Shown: one piece after another, positions 25,219-32,920 of the stretch | How positions within the stretch are numbered: position 1 is the stretch's first letter | How the letters are laid out: every line of letters starts with the position of its first letter | Origin: Selenomonas sp. | GTDB lineage: Bacteria > Bacillota > Negativicutes > Selenomonadales > Selenomonadaceae | Direction: 5' to 3' | Assembly: GCA_017635515.1 (NCBI GenBank) | Contig: JAGBLH010000073.1 | Span: 1-36,601 of the forward strand | Length of the DNA stretch: 36,601 bases | Program-made: the position numbers and the translations under genes | Notes under the pieces: model-generated | Seen by the model: only the letters and a program-made list of their open reading frames with translations | Told to the model about the DNA's origin: nothing | The model's database searches: none

Positions 25219-28200
25219 ATGAATAAAGAAGCATGGTGTGACAGGTATCTGTCCGAGGAATGCCCGGAATGCCTGCCCCTGCCTGATGGCAGGGAGCCAG
25301 GCGGGTGGAGGCGTCAAGCCCTGAACTTGACTGCGGCAAGTGATGCTGCGGAGTTGTCGGCAAGCCTGCTGCTTTTGTTGGGGCTATACGGAGGGCTGCA
25401 GGAGGGCGCGTTTCTCCTGCAGCAGGGAGAGTGCCTTAGGCCGGTGCGTCTCAGCTGGCAGGGGGAGGATTCTCCCGAGAGCCTCATTTCACGGGTGCAA
25501 GGCTGGCTGGAGGAAGCAGGGAACTTTGCCTGGCAGGAGGAGGAAATAGCGGAACTTTTGGGTTGGGAGCCGGGCCGGGGGATGGTTCTCTGCCTTGAGG
25601 CGGAGCGCGGCTGGGTACCGGGTGACAGATATGCCCTGGGGTTCTGCAGCTGCGGGAGAGAGCTCTCTATTTGCTATGACCAGGGCAGGTACAGCCAGGC
25701 CCTTGTCCGGGAACTGCTCCTGGCCTGGAGGGAAATCCTCCAGAGCCTGCGAGGGGCACAGTCCCTGAGCAAGGTGCTGGTTGCTTCGGCAGAGACCAGG
25801 CAGAGACTTGATGCCTTCAATGACAATGCCCGGGAATATGACCGCCAGACCACCATAGTGGAGCTTTTCCGTCAGCGGGCGGCAGAGTACCCGGAGCATA
25901 CGGCGGTCATCTACGAGGAGCGGGCCTATACATATGCCCAGGTGGAGGATTTGACTGACAGGCTGGCAGCATATCTTGCCCGGCAGGGGCTGGGAAGGGG
26001 AGACCGGGTGGCGGTCTTCATTCCCCGGTCCGAGTACATGGTCATAGCCTCCCTGGGAGTGCTGAAAGCAGGCTGCGCCTATGAGCCACTGGATCCCAAC
26101 TATCCCGATGAACGCCTTTCCTTCATGGCCAGGGATGCAGAGGTAAAGCTCATCATAGTGGCTGACGAGCTGAAGGCCAGGCTGGAAAATTTCCCGGATT
26201 ACAAGGGGCTGGTGCTCACTATTTCTGAAGCAGCCAGTCTGCCAGAGGCTGCAGAGGAAGAAATCAAGGCAATGGAGGGCCCAAAGCCGGAAGATCTCTT
26301 CATCCTCATCTACACCTCCGGCACTACCGGCGTGCCCAAGGGGGTGCGGCTCCTGCACAGCAACCTCATGGCCTATGCTGCCTGGTACCGCAGGTACTAT
26401 GCTCCCACCCCGGAGACCCGGGTCAGCTGCTACAACAGCTATGGCTTCGATGGCTCCCTGGCAGATATGTATCCCATCCTGACGGTGGGAGGAGCTGTGG
26501 TGATAGTCCCTGAAGAAAAGAAGCTGGACCTGCCTGCCCTGGCAGAGCTGATCCGGCGCCACAGCATTTCCATTTCCGATATGCCCAGCCAGGTGGGGCG
26601 GCAGTTTGCCCTGACCATGGACTGCCCCAGCCTCCGCTACATTGTGGGAGGCGGGGAGAAGCTGGTGTCCTTCCAGCCGGTCTATCCCTATATCCTGGCC
26701 AATGAATACGGCCCCACGGAGGCCACCGTATCCGTCACCTGCTACAATATGACCAAATACGAGGCCGATGTGCCCATTGGCACCCCAAATGATAATACCG
26801 ATATCTACATTGTGGATGGTTATGGCCGCCGGGTGCCCCCGGGGGCTTTGGGAGAGCTTTGGATAGCCGGGCCCCAGGTGGCGGGAGGCTACCTGAACCG
26901 CCCGGAAAAGACAAGAGAGGTCTTCGTGCCTAATCCTTTCTCCACTGACCCTGATTATGCCACTGCGTATCGCACCGGGGACATCGTGCGCTATCTGACT
27001 GACGGCAATATCCAGTTCGTGGGCCGCCGGGACGGCCTGGTGAAGATCAGGGGCTTCCGGGTGGAGCTTTCCGAGGTGGAGGGAGTCATACACGACTTCC
27101 CCCAGGTGGAAAATGCCGCCGTGGCAGCCTGGGACAATCCCGCAGGAGGCAAGTTCATTGCCGCCTATGTGGTGTCCCGGGAGCCCATTGACCAGGAGGC
27201 GCTGGCAGATTTCATCCGGGAGCGCAAGCCTCCCTACATGGTACCTGCAGCCATTGTGCAGCTGGATGCCATCCCCCGGAACCAGAATGGCAAGCTGAAC
27301 AAGAAAGCCCTGCCTGTGCCGGAATTGAGGGGCGTATCTGAGGAGTATGTGGCCCCTAAGAACGACACTGAATCGGAGCTGTGCAGGGGCTTTGCCGCCG
27401 CCCTGGGGCTGGAACGGGCCAGCGCTGAGGAGGACTTCTTCCAGGCAGGGGGCGACAGTCTGAGCATTGTGCGGCTCCTGTCCGAGTGCCGGGAGCTGAA
27501 GCTGAATTTCAACCTTATCTATGAGGGCAAGACCCCCGCAGGCATTGCCACCCTGCTGGCGGAGCGCAGCCAGCAGGCAGCCGGGGAGAAGAAGGAAAGC
27601 CACTTCTTCGGCCCCCTGCAGGAACTGCATTACGATTGGGGCAATTCGCTGGAGGAGGGCTACGGCCTTCACTGTGATGCCTATGTAACCCTGTCTGCTG
27701 TCACTGATTTACAGCAGCTGGCGGTGGCCGTCGAAAAGGTGCTGCTGGCCCACCCGGCAGTTGATGCCAGGCTTACAGAGGCGGAAGGGGGAGCCCTGCG
27801 CTGGAAGCAGGGTGACCTGCAGGAACTGCGTCCCGCTGTGGAAGAGGTGTCCCGGGCAGAGTATGAGGCACTGAAGCCCAAACTGCGACAGAGCAGGAAC
27901 AAGCCTGACACCCGTATGTTCGTCATGCGCCTCTTTGCCATCAGGGAGGAGGATGGCAGCCTGAGCAAGTTGTTCTACTTTGACTTCCTCCACCCCATCA
28001 TTGACGGGGACTCCATTGAGATCTTCCTGCAGGACCTGGATGCCGCCTACCGTGGCGAAGAAGTTCAGCCGGAGGAGTACAGCATCTTTGACTACTATGA
28101 CGAGATAGAGGCAAAGCTGGGCACCGAGGCTTATAAAAAGGAACAGCAGTGGAACCATGATTTTGTCCGCTCCTTTACCAGCCGCCTCAGCGAACTGCCA

Positions 28201-28839
28201 GGAGACCTGGACCCCAAGGGGGAGAACGAAACCAAGGATATCTTCGTGCCCGTCCATGTGGACCTGGCAGCGGTGGATGCTTTCACCAAGGCCCAGGGCA
28301 TCACGGACGGCACTTTGACCGCTGCCGCCTTCGGCCTGCTGCAGGGCCGCAACAACGGGGAGCAGGCCGGGGTGGTGCTCACCATCTACAATGGCCGTGA
28401 TGACATCCGCTTTGAGCGCACCCTGGGAGCCATCTACCGTCACTATCCTCTCTGCGTAAGCTGGGACGAAAACATGGGAGCAGGAGATTTTGTCCGCCAG
28501 ACCCAGGAAAATGTCCTGCTCTGCCGCCGTCATGCCCTCTATGAAGGTGACCCGGTGCCCCTCATCGTGGCCTTCTCCTATCAGGGGGAGGACATGGATA
28601 CAGGCTTCGACTTCTGCGGGGGACGGGCGGAATATGAGGAAATCGAGGACTTTGAGGAGGAGAATTTCGACTTCTTCGTCCACCGCCGCAGCGATGATTT
28701 CTATGTGAACCTGACCTACAATACTCTGGAGTACAGCGATAAATTTGTAGAGACTTTCCTGCAGAACTACGCCCGGGTCATCCATGGCCTGGCGGCAGGG
28801 AAGAAGCCTGCAGATATCCTCCGTGAACTGGAAGCCTGA
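25219..28839 (+). CDS. Nonribosomal peptide synthetase, remnant-C-A-T-C
   Basis: A 1206-residue NRPS. Residues ~1-210 look like a shortened, diverged C-terminal part of a condensation domain, without the catalytic motif. The A domain spans ~213-695, with TSGTTGVPKG from T366, FDGSLADMY, NEYGPTEAT, YRTGDIV and K692 (NQNGKLNKK). The carrier domain has AGGDS with S747. A C-terminal condensation domain (~795-1206) has LHPIIDG, in which the first His is Leu924 but H925 and D929 are kept. Aligned by eye to GrsA, the pocket reads roughly D-G-A-S-I-G-E-V-S-K, which I cannot assign. There is no thioesterase. ATG 25219 has GGAGAGG 9 nt upstream. Spacing of 16 nt before and 15 nt after indicates one transcript with its neighbours. 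Confidence 0.93.
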   Translation: MNKEAWCDRYLSEECPECLPLPDGREPGGWRRQALNLTAASDAAELSASLLLLLGLYGGLQEGAFLLQQGECLRPVRLSWQGEDSPESLISRVQGWLEEAGNFAWQEEEIAELLGWEPGRGMVLCLEAERGWVPGDRYALGFCSCGRELSICYDQGRYSQALVRELLLAWREILQSLRGAQSLSKVLVASAETRQRLDAFNDNAREYDRQTTIVELFRQRAAEYPEHTAVIYEERAYTYAQVEDLTDRLAAYLARQGLGRGDRVAVFIPRSEYMVIASLGVLKAGCAYEPLDPNYPDERLSFMARDAEVKLIIVADELKARLENFPDYKGLVLTISEAASLPEAAEEEIKAMEGPKPEDLFILIYTSGTTGVPKGVRLLHSNLMAYAAWYRRYYAPTPETRVSCYNSYGFDGSLADMYPILTVGGAVVIVPEEKKLDLPALAELIRRHSISISDMPSQVGRQFALTMDCPSLRYIVGGGEKLVSFQPVYPYILANEYGPTEATVSVTCYNMTKYEADVPIGTPNDNTDIYIVDGYGRRVPPGALGELWIAGPQVAGGYLNRPEKTREVFVPNPFSTDPDYATAYRTGDIVRYLTDGNIQFVGRRDGLVKIRGFRVELSEVEGVIHDFPQVENAAVAAWDNPAGGKFIAAYVVSREPIDQEALADFIRERKPPYMVPAAIVQLDAIPRNQNGKLNKKALPVPELRGVSEEYVAPKNDTESELCRGFAAALGLERASAEEDFFQAGGDSLSIVRLLSECRELKLNFNLIYEGKTPAGIATLLAERSQQAAGEKKESHFFGPLQELHYDWGNSLEEGYGLHCDAYVTLSAVTDLQQLAVAVEKVLLAHPAVDARLTEAEGGALRWKQGDLQELRPAVEEVSRAEYEALKPKLRQSRNKPDTRMFVMRLFAIREEDGSLSKLFYFDFLHPIIDGDSIEIFLQDLDAAYRGEEVQPEEYSIFDYYDEIEAKLGTEAYKKEQQWNHDFVRSFTSRLSELPGDLDPKGENETKDIFVPVHVDLAAVDAFTKAQGITDGTLTAAAFGLLQGRNNGEQAGVVLTIYNGRDDIRFERTLGAIYRHYPLCVSWDENMGAGDFVRQTQENVLLCRRHALYEGDPVPLIVAFSYQGEDMDTGFDFCGGRAEYEEIEDFEEENFDFFVHRRSDDFYVNLTYNTLEYSDKFVETFLQNYARVIHGLAAGKKPADILRELEA

Positions 28840-28854
28840 CAAGGAGGTTTGTCC

Positions 28855-30621
28855 TTGAGTTTGAAGGAAAAAGTGGATCATGCTTATTTTACCCGCAGGA
28901 TGTTTTTGGGGGCAGTGCTGCCTGCCCCCTTGGCGGGGATTGGCCTGGCCTTGGCGGAAATGGGCCACACCATTCTGGTGGGCCATGCCATCGGCACGGA
29001 GGGGTTGGCTGCCGTAGGCTTTGCCTCGCCCCTTTTCCTGCTGGCGGCGTTCTTTGTTTTTGGTCTCTCCATGGGTGGAGCAGTGATCTATGCCAATCTC
29101 ATGAATGAGGGGAAAAAGGAGGAGGCTCTCTCCATCTTCCGTTTCTTCCTGCGGCTGTCTGCCGCCATCGGCTTCGGTGTGGCAGCCGGAGGGCTGCTGA
29201 TGGAGGAGGGCTTGCTGGCGGTGCTGGGCACTTCGCCGGAGGATGGGGAAGCCTACCGGCTGGCCAAAAGCTATATCTCTTACATCCTGCTGGGGATTCC
29301 CTTTGAGATTCTCATGGAGGTGGTGACCGCCTACCTGAGGAATGACAATGCTGACACCCTGGCCATAGCCCTGCAGACTGTCAGTGGCGTGGCCAATCTG
29401 GCTGTCAGCGCCCTGCTCCTGCTGGTCTTTGACTGGGGCATTGCCGGCTGCAGCTTCGGCTTCTTCATTGCCAATGCAGGGACTTTTGCCATTGCCATGG
29501 GCTATCTCTGCCTGGGCAGGGGGCAGCTGCGGGTGCTGGGCAGGGCCGCCTCCTTCAGGGAGTCCTTCAAGGCTCTGCGGCTGGGCTTTGCCACTTCCTC
29601 TGAGTACATCTTCGATGCCCTCTTCACCCTGGTGGCCATCCACCTCATGATGGATTTGGCAGGCACCGAAGGGGTGGCGGTGTTCAACATCATCGAAAAC
29701 CTCTCCCTGTTGTTCATCTTCATCTACGAGTTTATCGGCAAGACGGCCCAGCCCCTCTTTTCCACCTTCTTTGCTGAGTGCAATTTCACCGAGCTGCACC
29801 GTGTCTTCCGCTACTGCCTGATATATTCTCTGCTCCTGGGCATCCTGGCTACAGCCGGGGTGATGGTCTGGCCCCAGGTGCTGGACCTGCTCTTTGGCAT
29901 GGAGGATATCGGGGACGTGGGCAAGGCCTACTATGCGGCCAGGGTCTTCTGCATCGGCACCATCTTCATGGGCGTATGCTTGCTGCTGCAGAATTACCTC
30001 CAGTCCGAGGAGGATGAGAAAGGGGCTTTCCTGGTGGTCTTCATGCGGCGCCTGGGGGCCAGCCTGCCCCTGCTGTTCCTGCTGGCGGAGGGGGGCTTCT
30101 ATGTCTTCTGGTTCGTCTATCCCCTGGGAGAGCTGGTGACGCTGGCGGTGCTCTGGCTTTACCACAGGCGCCGGGGGGAGCGCAGGTCCATCTCTGACGA
30201 GCGGGTCTACAGCGCCTCCTTCCTGGGCCATGCGGAGGCTGTGACTGAGCAGCTGGAGGCCATGGAGGATTTCGCCGCCCGCTGGGGGGCTGATGAGAAG
30301 AAACGCTACCTCCTGCGTCTGGCCCTGGAGGAAATCTGCGAGGAGGAAAGCAGTCGCCTGCAAGGCAAGGGGAAGGAAGTGCTGGTGCAGCTGACACTGA
30401 TTGCCAGGGAAGATGGCATTTTCGAGCTCCATTTCCGTGATAATGGGGAGGAGTTCGACCCCTTCCAGCTGGCCCGGGAAGCCCTGGCCCGTAAGCCCCA
30501 GGGCATGGCAGAGGCCGCCCGTGACACCCGCGGCCTGGGCCTGCACATGGTCAAAAGCCATGCAGCCAATCTTTTCTATCGCAGCTATCACGGCTTCAAT
30601 ACATTGACGCTGTCTATTTGA
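28855..30621 (+). CDS. MATE-family exporter fused to RsbW/SpoIIAB-like ATPase domain
   Basis: A 588-residue protein. Residues ~1-440 form a MATE/MatE antiporter with about 12 membrane helices (GHTILVGHAIGTEGLAAVGF near the start). Residues ~450-588 form a GHKL ATPase domain of the serine-kinase anti-sigma type, with LALEEICEEES (~490), RDNGEEFDPF (D529) and TRGLGLHMVK (~558-567). The conserved Mg-binding Asn of the N box is replaced by Glu, so ATP hydrolysis or kinase activity may be altered. TTG 28855 is chosen because AGGAGG is 7 nt upstream; the TTG at 28849 is too close. As the only RsbW-like domain in the cluster, it is the probable partner of the three STAS domains, and could couple product export to the switch. 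It ends at a strong terminator. Confidence 0.9.
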   Translation: MSLKEKVDHAYFTRRMFLGAVLPAPLAGIGLALAEMGHTILVGHAIGTEGLAAVGFASPLFLLAAFFVFGLSMGGAVIYANLMNEGKKEEALSIFRFFLRLSAAIGFGVAAGGLLMEEGLLAVLGTSPEDGEAYRLAKSYISYILLGIPFEILMEVVTAYLRNDNADTLAIALQTVSGVANLAVSALLLLVFDWGIAGCSFGFFIANAGTFAIAMGYLCLGRGQLRVLGRAASFRESFKALRLGFATSSEYIFDALFTLVAIHLMMDLAGTEGVAVFNIIENLSLLFIFIYEFIGKTAQPLFSTFFAECNFTELHRVFRYCLIYSLLLGILATAGVMVWPQVLDLLFGMEDIGDVGKAYYAARVFCIGTIFMGVCLLLQNYLQSEEDEKGAFLVVFMRRLGASLPLLFLLAEGGFYVFWFVYPLGELVTLAVLWLYHRRRGERRSISDERVYSASFLGHAEAVTEQLEAMEDFAARWGADEKKRYLLRLALEEICEEESSRLQGKGKEVLVQLTLIAREDGIFELHFRDNGEEFDPFQLAREALARKPQGMAEAARDTRGLGLHMVKSHAANLFYRSYHGFNTLTLSI

Positions 30622-30626
30622 AATTG

Positions 30627-30658
30627 GCCCGGCAGGGGATAACCCAGCCGGGCTTTTT
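30627..30658 (+). terminator. Intrinsic terminator of the NRPS/partner-switch cluster
   Basis: GCCCGGC-A-GGG (30627-30637) pairs with CCC-A-GCCGGGC (30643-30653), with one A-A mismatch and a 5-nt loop, followed by TTTTT. It begins 6 nt after the last stop codon of the cluster. Confidence 0.92.
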
Positions 30659-30786
30659 CTATGCGCCCAGCAAAACGAATCAAAACTTCTGCTGCCTCAT
30701 TTTGATGAAGCCAGCAAGATAAAAAAGGGAAAACCCCTTCTCATGTAGAAAGAAAGGCAATAGCTATTTCGTAGGAGGGAATGTGT

Positions 30787-32583
30787 ATGTTTTTTATGAA
30801 CTCTGTGAAAGGACGGCTGACGGCCATGTTTGTGGCCATCGGTGTCCTGGCCACTCTGACAGTAGGCTCATACTTCATCTTCAGCACTATCCAGGAAAAC
30901 AAAGAGGAAAATATCGCCTACAGGAAAAACCTGGAGGAACACTACGACAGGGAAATCAAGCTGCAGACAGAAGCTCTGGTATCCTCCCTGAACGGCATCT
31001 ACTCGCAGCAGCAGCAGGGCAAGATCACCGAAGCCCAAGGCAAGGAACTGGCTCTGGCTACCATCAGGGCCCTGCGCTACGATGATGGCAAGGGCTACTT
31101 CTTTGCCGATGAGAAAGATACTGGCATCTGCGTGGCCCACGCCACCCTGGGCTCCAAAGTCGAAGGCAAGATGCGCCTCAATGACAAGGACAGCAACGGC
31201 GTCCTCTATATGCAGGAAATCTTCAAGGCAGCCCAGCAGGAGGGCGGCGGCTACTCCAACTTCGCCTTTCCCAAGCCCGGCGAGAGCACTGACCTGCCCA
31301 AGCGGGGCTATTCCATGGAATTCAAGCCCTATGGCTGGATCATCTGCACAGGCTCCTGGATTGACTACATAGACGAGGCGGCAGCCGCCTATGTGGCAGA
31401 AAATGAATCCGCCCTCTACAGCAGGATTGCCATGGCCGCCGTTATCATGCTGGTGATTTCCGCCCTGATGGTGGTCTTTGGCATCAAGCTGGCAGGCGGC
31501 TTCAGCGGCCCCATCTCCTTTGTCACCGGACGCCTGCAGAAGTTTGCCCAAGGAGATTATCGCCAGGAACCCATCAATCCGGAATTTGCAAGCCGGCAGG
31601 ATGAAATCGGCCAGATGGTGGAAGTGCTGGGAGTGATGGGAGGCAGCATGAGAAAGCTTTTGGATGCCATCCGCAGCTCTGCCCAGCAGGTATCTTCCGA
31701 TGCCGCCCAGCTGAATGAAATGACCGCCCAATCCGCCACCGCCAGCCAGCAGGTGGCCGAATCCATCACCGATGTGGCCAACGCTACCAACACTCAGCTC
31801 ACCGCCATCACCGAGGCTACTGAGGCCATGGAAAACCTGCTCTCCCGCATAGAGACCATGGCCCACAACGCCCGTCGGGCTGCGGTAGAGACCAAGCAGG
31901 CCACGGACGAAGCCCAGAAGGGGGCCGAGGTCGTAGACCGCACCGTCAAGGATATGGCCCGCCTCAGCGAAGTGGTGGGTGAATCTGCCCGGGTAGTCAA
32001 CAGCCTGGGCGAGCGCTCCGACACCATCGGCAAGATCACCGATGACATTTCCGGCATTGCCGAGCAGACCAACCTGCTGGCCCTGAATGCCGCCATCGAA
32101 GCCGCCAGGGCAGGAGAGGCAGGACGGGGCTTTGCCGTAGTGGCCGAGGAAATCAGGAAATTGGCAGCCCAGTCCGAAGAAGCCGCCAGCCGTATCGCCT
32201 CCCTCATCGCCCAGATCCAGCACGAGACAGAGCAGGCCGTAAGCAGCATGCACGACGGCACCGCCCAGCTCACCTCCACTCAGAAAAGCGTGGAGGAAAC
32301 CGGCCAGGTCTTCGACCAGATCGTAACCCTGGTGGACAAAATCGCCCAGCGCTCCCAAAAGATTTCCGCCGACTCCCAGGAGGCCGGCGCTAGTGCCAAA
32401 ACCTGCCGCAATTCCATCGACAATATCAGCCAGATGAGCCGCAGCGTGGTATCCAACGCCGAAACTGTCTCCGCCGCCACAGAGCAGCAGACCGCTGCCG
32501 TCCACGAAATGAACACCAACACCCAGCAACTGGCCAGGATGGCAGGAGAACTTGAGCAGGAAGTAGCGAAATTCAAGGTGTAG
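30787..32583 (+). CDS. Methyl-accepting chemotaxis protein with single Cache sensor
   Basis: A 598-residue chemoreceptor. TM1 spans ~10-32; an sCache_2-type periplasmic domain follows (~36-190; containing [15 protein letters not shown], and [22 protein letters not shown]). TM2 is at ~213-233 and the HAMP at ~236-290. A long signalling coiled coil has its hairpin tip [19 protein letters not shown] at ~426. It lacks a C-terminal CheR/CheB tether pentapeptide. sCache_2 domains often bind small carboxylates, but the ligand is not readable here. ATG 30787 is preferred because AGGAGG lies 8 nt upstream; the ATG at 30781 is only 2 nt from it. Monocistronic, between two hairpins. No flagellar-type promoter was recognised upstream. 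Confidence 0.94.
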   Translation: MFFMNSVKGRLTAMFVAIGVLATLTVGSYFIFSTIQENKEENIAYRKNLEEHYDREIKLQTEALVSSLNGIYSQQQQGKITEAQGKELALATIRALRYDDGKGYFFADEKDTGICVAHATLGSKVEGKMRLNDKDSNGVLYMQEIFKAAQQEGGGYSNFAFPKPGESTDLPKRGYSMEFKPYGWIICTGSWIDYIDEAAAAYVAENESALYSRIAMAAVIMLVISALMVVFGIKLAGGFSGPISFVTGRLQKFAQGDYRQEPINPEFASRQDEIGQMVEVLGVMGGSMRKLLDAIRSSAQQVSSDAAQLNEMTAQSATASQQVAESITDVANATNTQLTAITEATEAMENLLSRIETMAHNARRAAVETKQATDEAQKGAEVVDRTVKDMARLSEVVGESARVVNSLGERSDTIGKITDDISGIAEQTNLLALNAAIEAARAGEAGRGFAVVAEEIRKLAAQSEEAASRIASLIAQIQHETEQAVSSMHDGTAQLTSTQKSVEETGQVFDQIVTLVDKIAQRSQKISADSQEAGASAKTCRNSIDNISQMSRSVVSNAETVSAATEQQTAAVHEMNTNTQQLARMAGELEQEVAKFKV

Positions 32584-32605
32584 ATACCCTGCTGGAACAA
32601 TAAAG

Positions 32606-32638
32606 AATAGCCCGGCAAGTGAATCCTGCCGGACTATT
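32606..32638 (+). terminator. Hairpin after the chemoreceptor gene
   Basis: AATAG-C-CCGGCA (32606-32617) pairs with TGCCGG-A-CTATT (32627-32638), with one C-A mismatch. The T-run is interrupted (CTATTGCTTTAT), so it is a moderate terminator. Confidence 0.7.
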
Positions 32639-32692
32639 GCTTTATCGCATTTGATCAGCAAGCCTCTAAAAAGAAGAAATGATACAAATAGA

Positions 32693-32721
32693 TTGACAAT
32701 TACATATAACCATGATATAAA
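32693..32721 (+). promoter_or_regulatory. Strong promoter driving the degenerate CRISPR repeat pair
   Basis: TTGACA (32693-32698) and TATAAA (32716-32721) with a 17-bp spacer. Transcription would start near 32728, about 50 nt before the first degenerate repeat. An AGGAGGG (32730-32736) follows without a good ATG/GTG/TTG at normal distance. Readthrough into cas3 is possible, since no terminator is visible between. Confidence 0.85.
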
Positions 32722-32776
32722 TAATAAATAGGAGGGAGTCAAACTGCTGATTGATAGTGCAGGATTGCAAGAATCA

Positions 32777-32858
32777 GTTTACCGCTGCAAGAATGCGGCT
32801 TAGAAGGTTTGTACTTTTAATGTTGTGATTCAGTTACCGCCGCGAGGTGGCTTAAAAG
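32777..32858 (+). CRISPR. Degenerate type I-F mini-array (two pseudo-repeats, one pseudo-spacer)
   Basis: Pseudo-repeat 1 (32777-32806) starts GTTTACCGC, has a 4-bp CCGC/GCGG stem with an enlarged 9-nt loop, and ends in the 8-nt handle CTTAGAAG. Pseudo-repeat 2 (32832-32858) starts AGTTA, has a 5-bp stem CCGCC/GGTGG with loop GCGA, and ends CTTAAAAG. Both follow the type I-F repeat plan of 5 nt, hairpin and the 8-nt CTTAGAAA-like handle, but they differ from each other in sequence and length. The insert between them (32807-32831) is 25 nt, shorter than the usual 32. This is not a normal array; it looks like a crRNA-like regulatory RNA gene. The 337-nt interval 32584-32920 holds only this element, its promoter, its target and the preceding hairpin. 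Confidence 0.75.
32799..32850 (+). ncRNA. Predicted crRNA-like regulator (CreR/CreA type) of the cas operon
   Basis: If Cas6f cuts after each hairpin, the product would carry the 5' handle CUUAGAAG, a 25-nt guide (32807-32831) and the 3' hairpin of pseudo-repeat 2. Its first 15 guide positions match the DNA at 32887-32901 at 13 sites: GTTTG, then ACTTT, then AAT, with mismatches only at positions 6 and 12. Those are the positions that Cascade flips out and does not read. Beyond position 15 similarity stops, as expected for RNAs that bind and block without triggering Cas3 cleavage. The RNA itself, its ends and its processing are inferred, not seen. Confidence 0.65.
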
Positions 32859-32869
32859 GTGTTGATTGG

Positions 32870-32918
32870 TGATATATTTATACACCGTTTGAACTTTAAA
32901 TAAATTTAAAAGGGAAGT
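32870..32918 (+). promoter_or_regulatory. cas3 promoter region with PAM-flanked target of the crRNA-like RNA
   Basis: An extended -10, TG-A-TATATT (32870-32878), places a start near 32885; its -35 is weak. The dinucleotide CC at 32885-32886 is the type I-F PAM, directly followed by the partial protospacer from 32887. A full 32-nt footprint would reach 32918 and cover the start region and the cas3 ribosome site (AGGGA, 32911-32915). Binding there would block cas3-cas8f transcription, whether it starts here or reads through from 32728. Confidence 0.6.
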
Positions 32919-32920
32919 TC

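Noticed and set aside
25489-27672. 727-codon open frame antisense to the second NRPS
   Set aside because: No domain or ribosome site; the opposite strand has every adenylation and carrier motif in frame.
27709-30591. 960-codon open frame antisense to the NRPS end and MATE fusion
   Set aside because: Gln/His-rich nonsense protein spanning two real genes. Its length reflects high GC and codon bias only.
30659-30786. Flagellar sigma-28 promoter for the chemoreceptor
   Set aside because: No TAAA-N15-GCCGATAA-like pair at usable spacing; only AT-rich fragments.
30868-32742. 624-codon open frame antisense to the chemoreceptor
   Set aside because: Gly/Leu/Asp repeat-like translation mirroring the Ala/Glu coiled coil of the receptor; it would begin downstream of the receptor hairpin with no domain match.
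32777-32858. Ordinary CRISPR array
   Set aside because: Only two repeats, unequal in length and sequence, around a 25-nt insert rather than 32. A functional array should have near-identical repeats.
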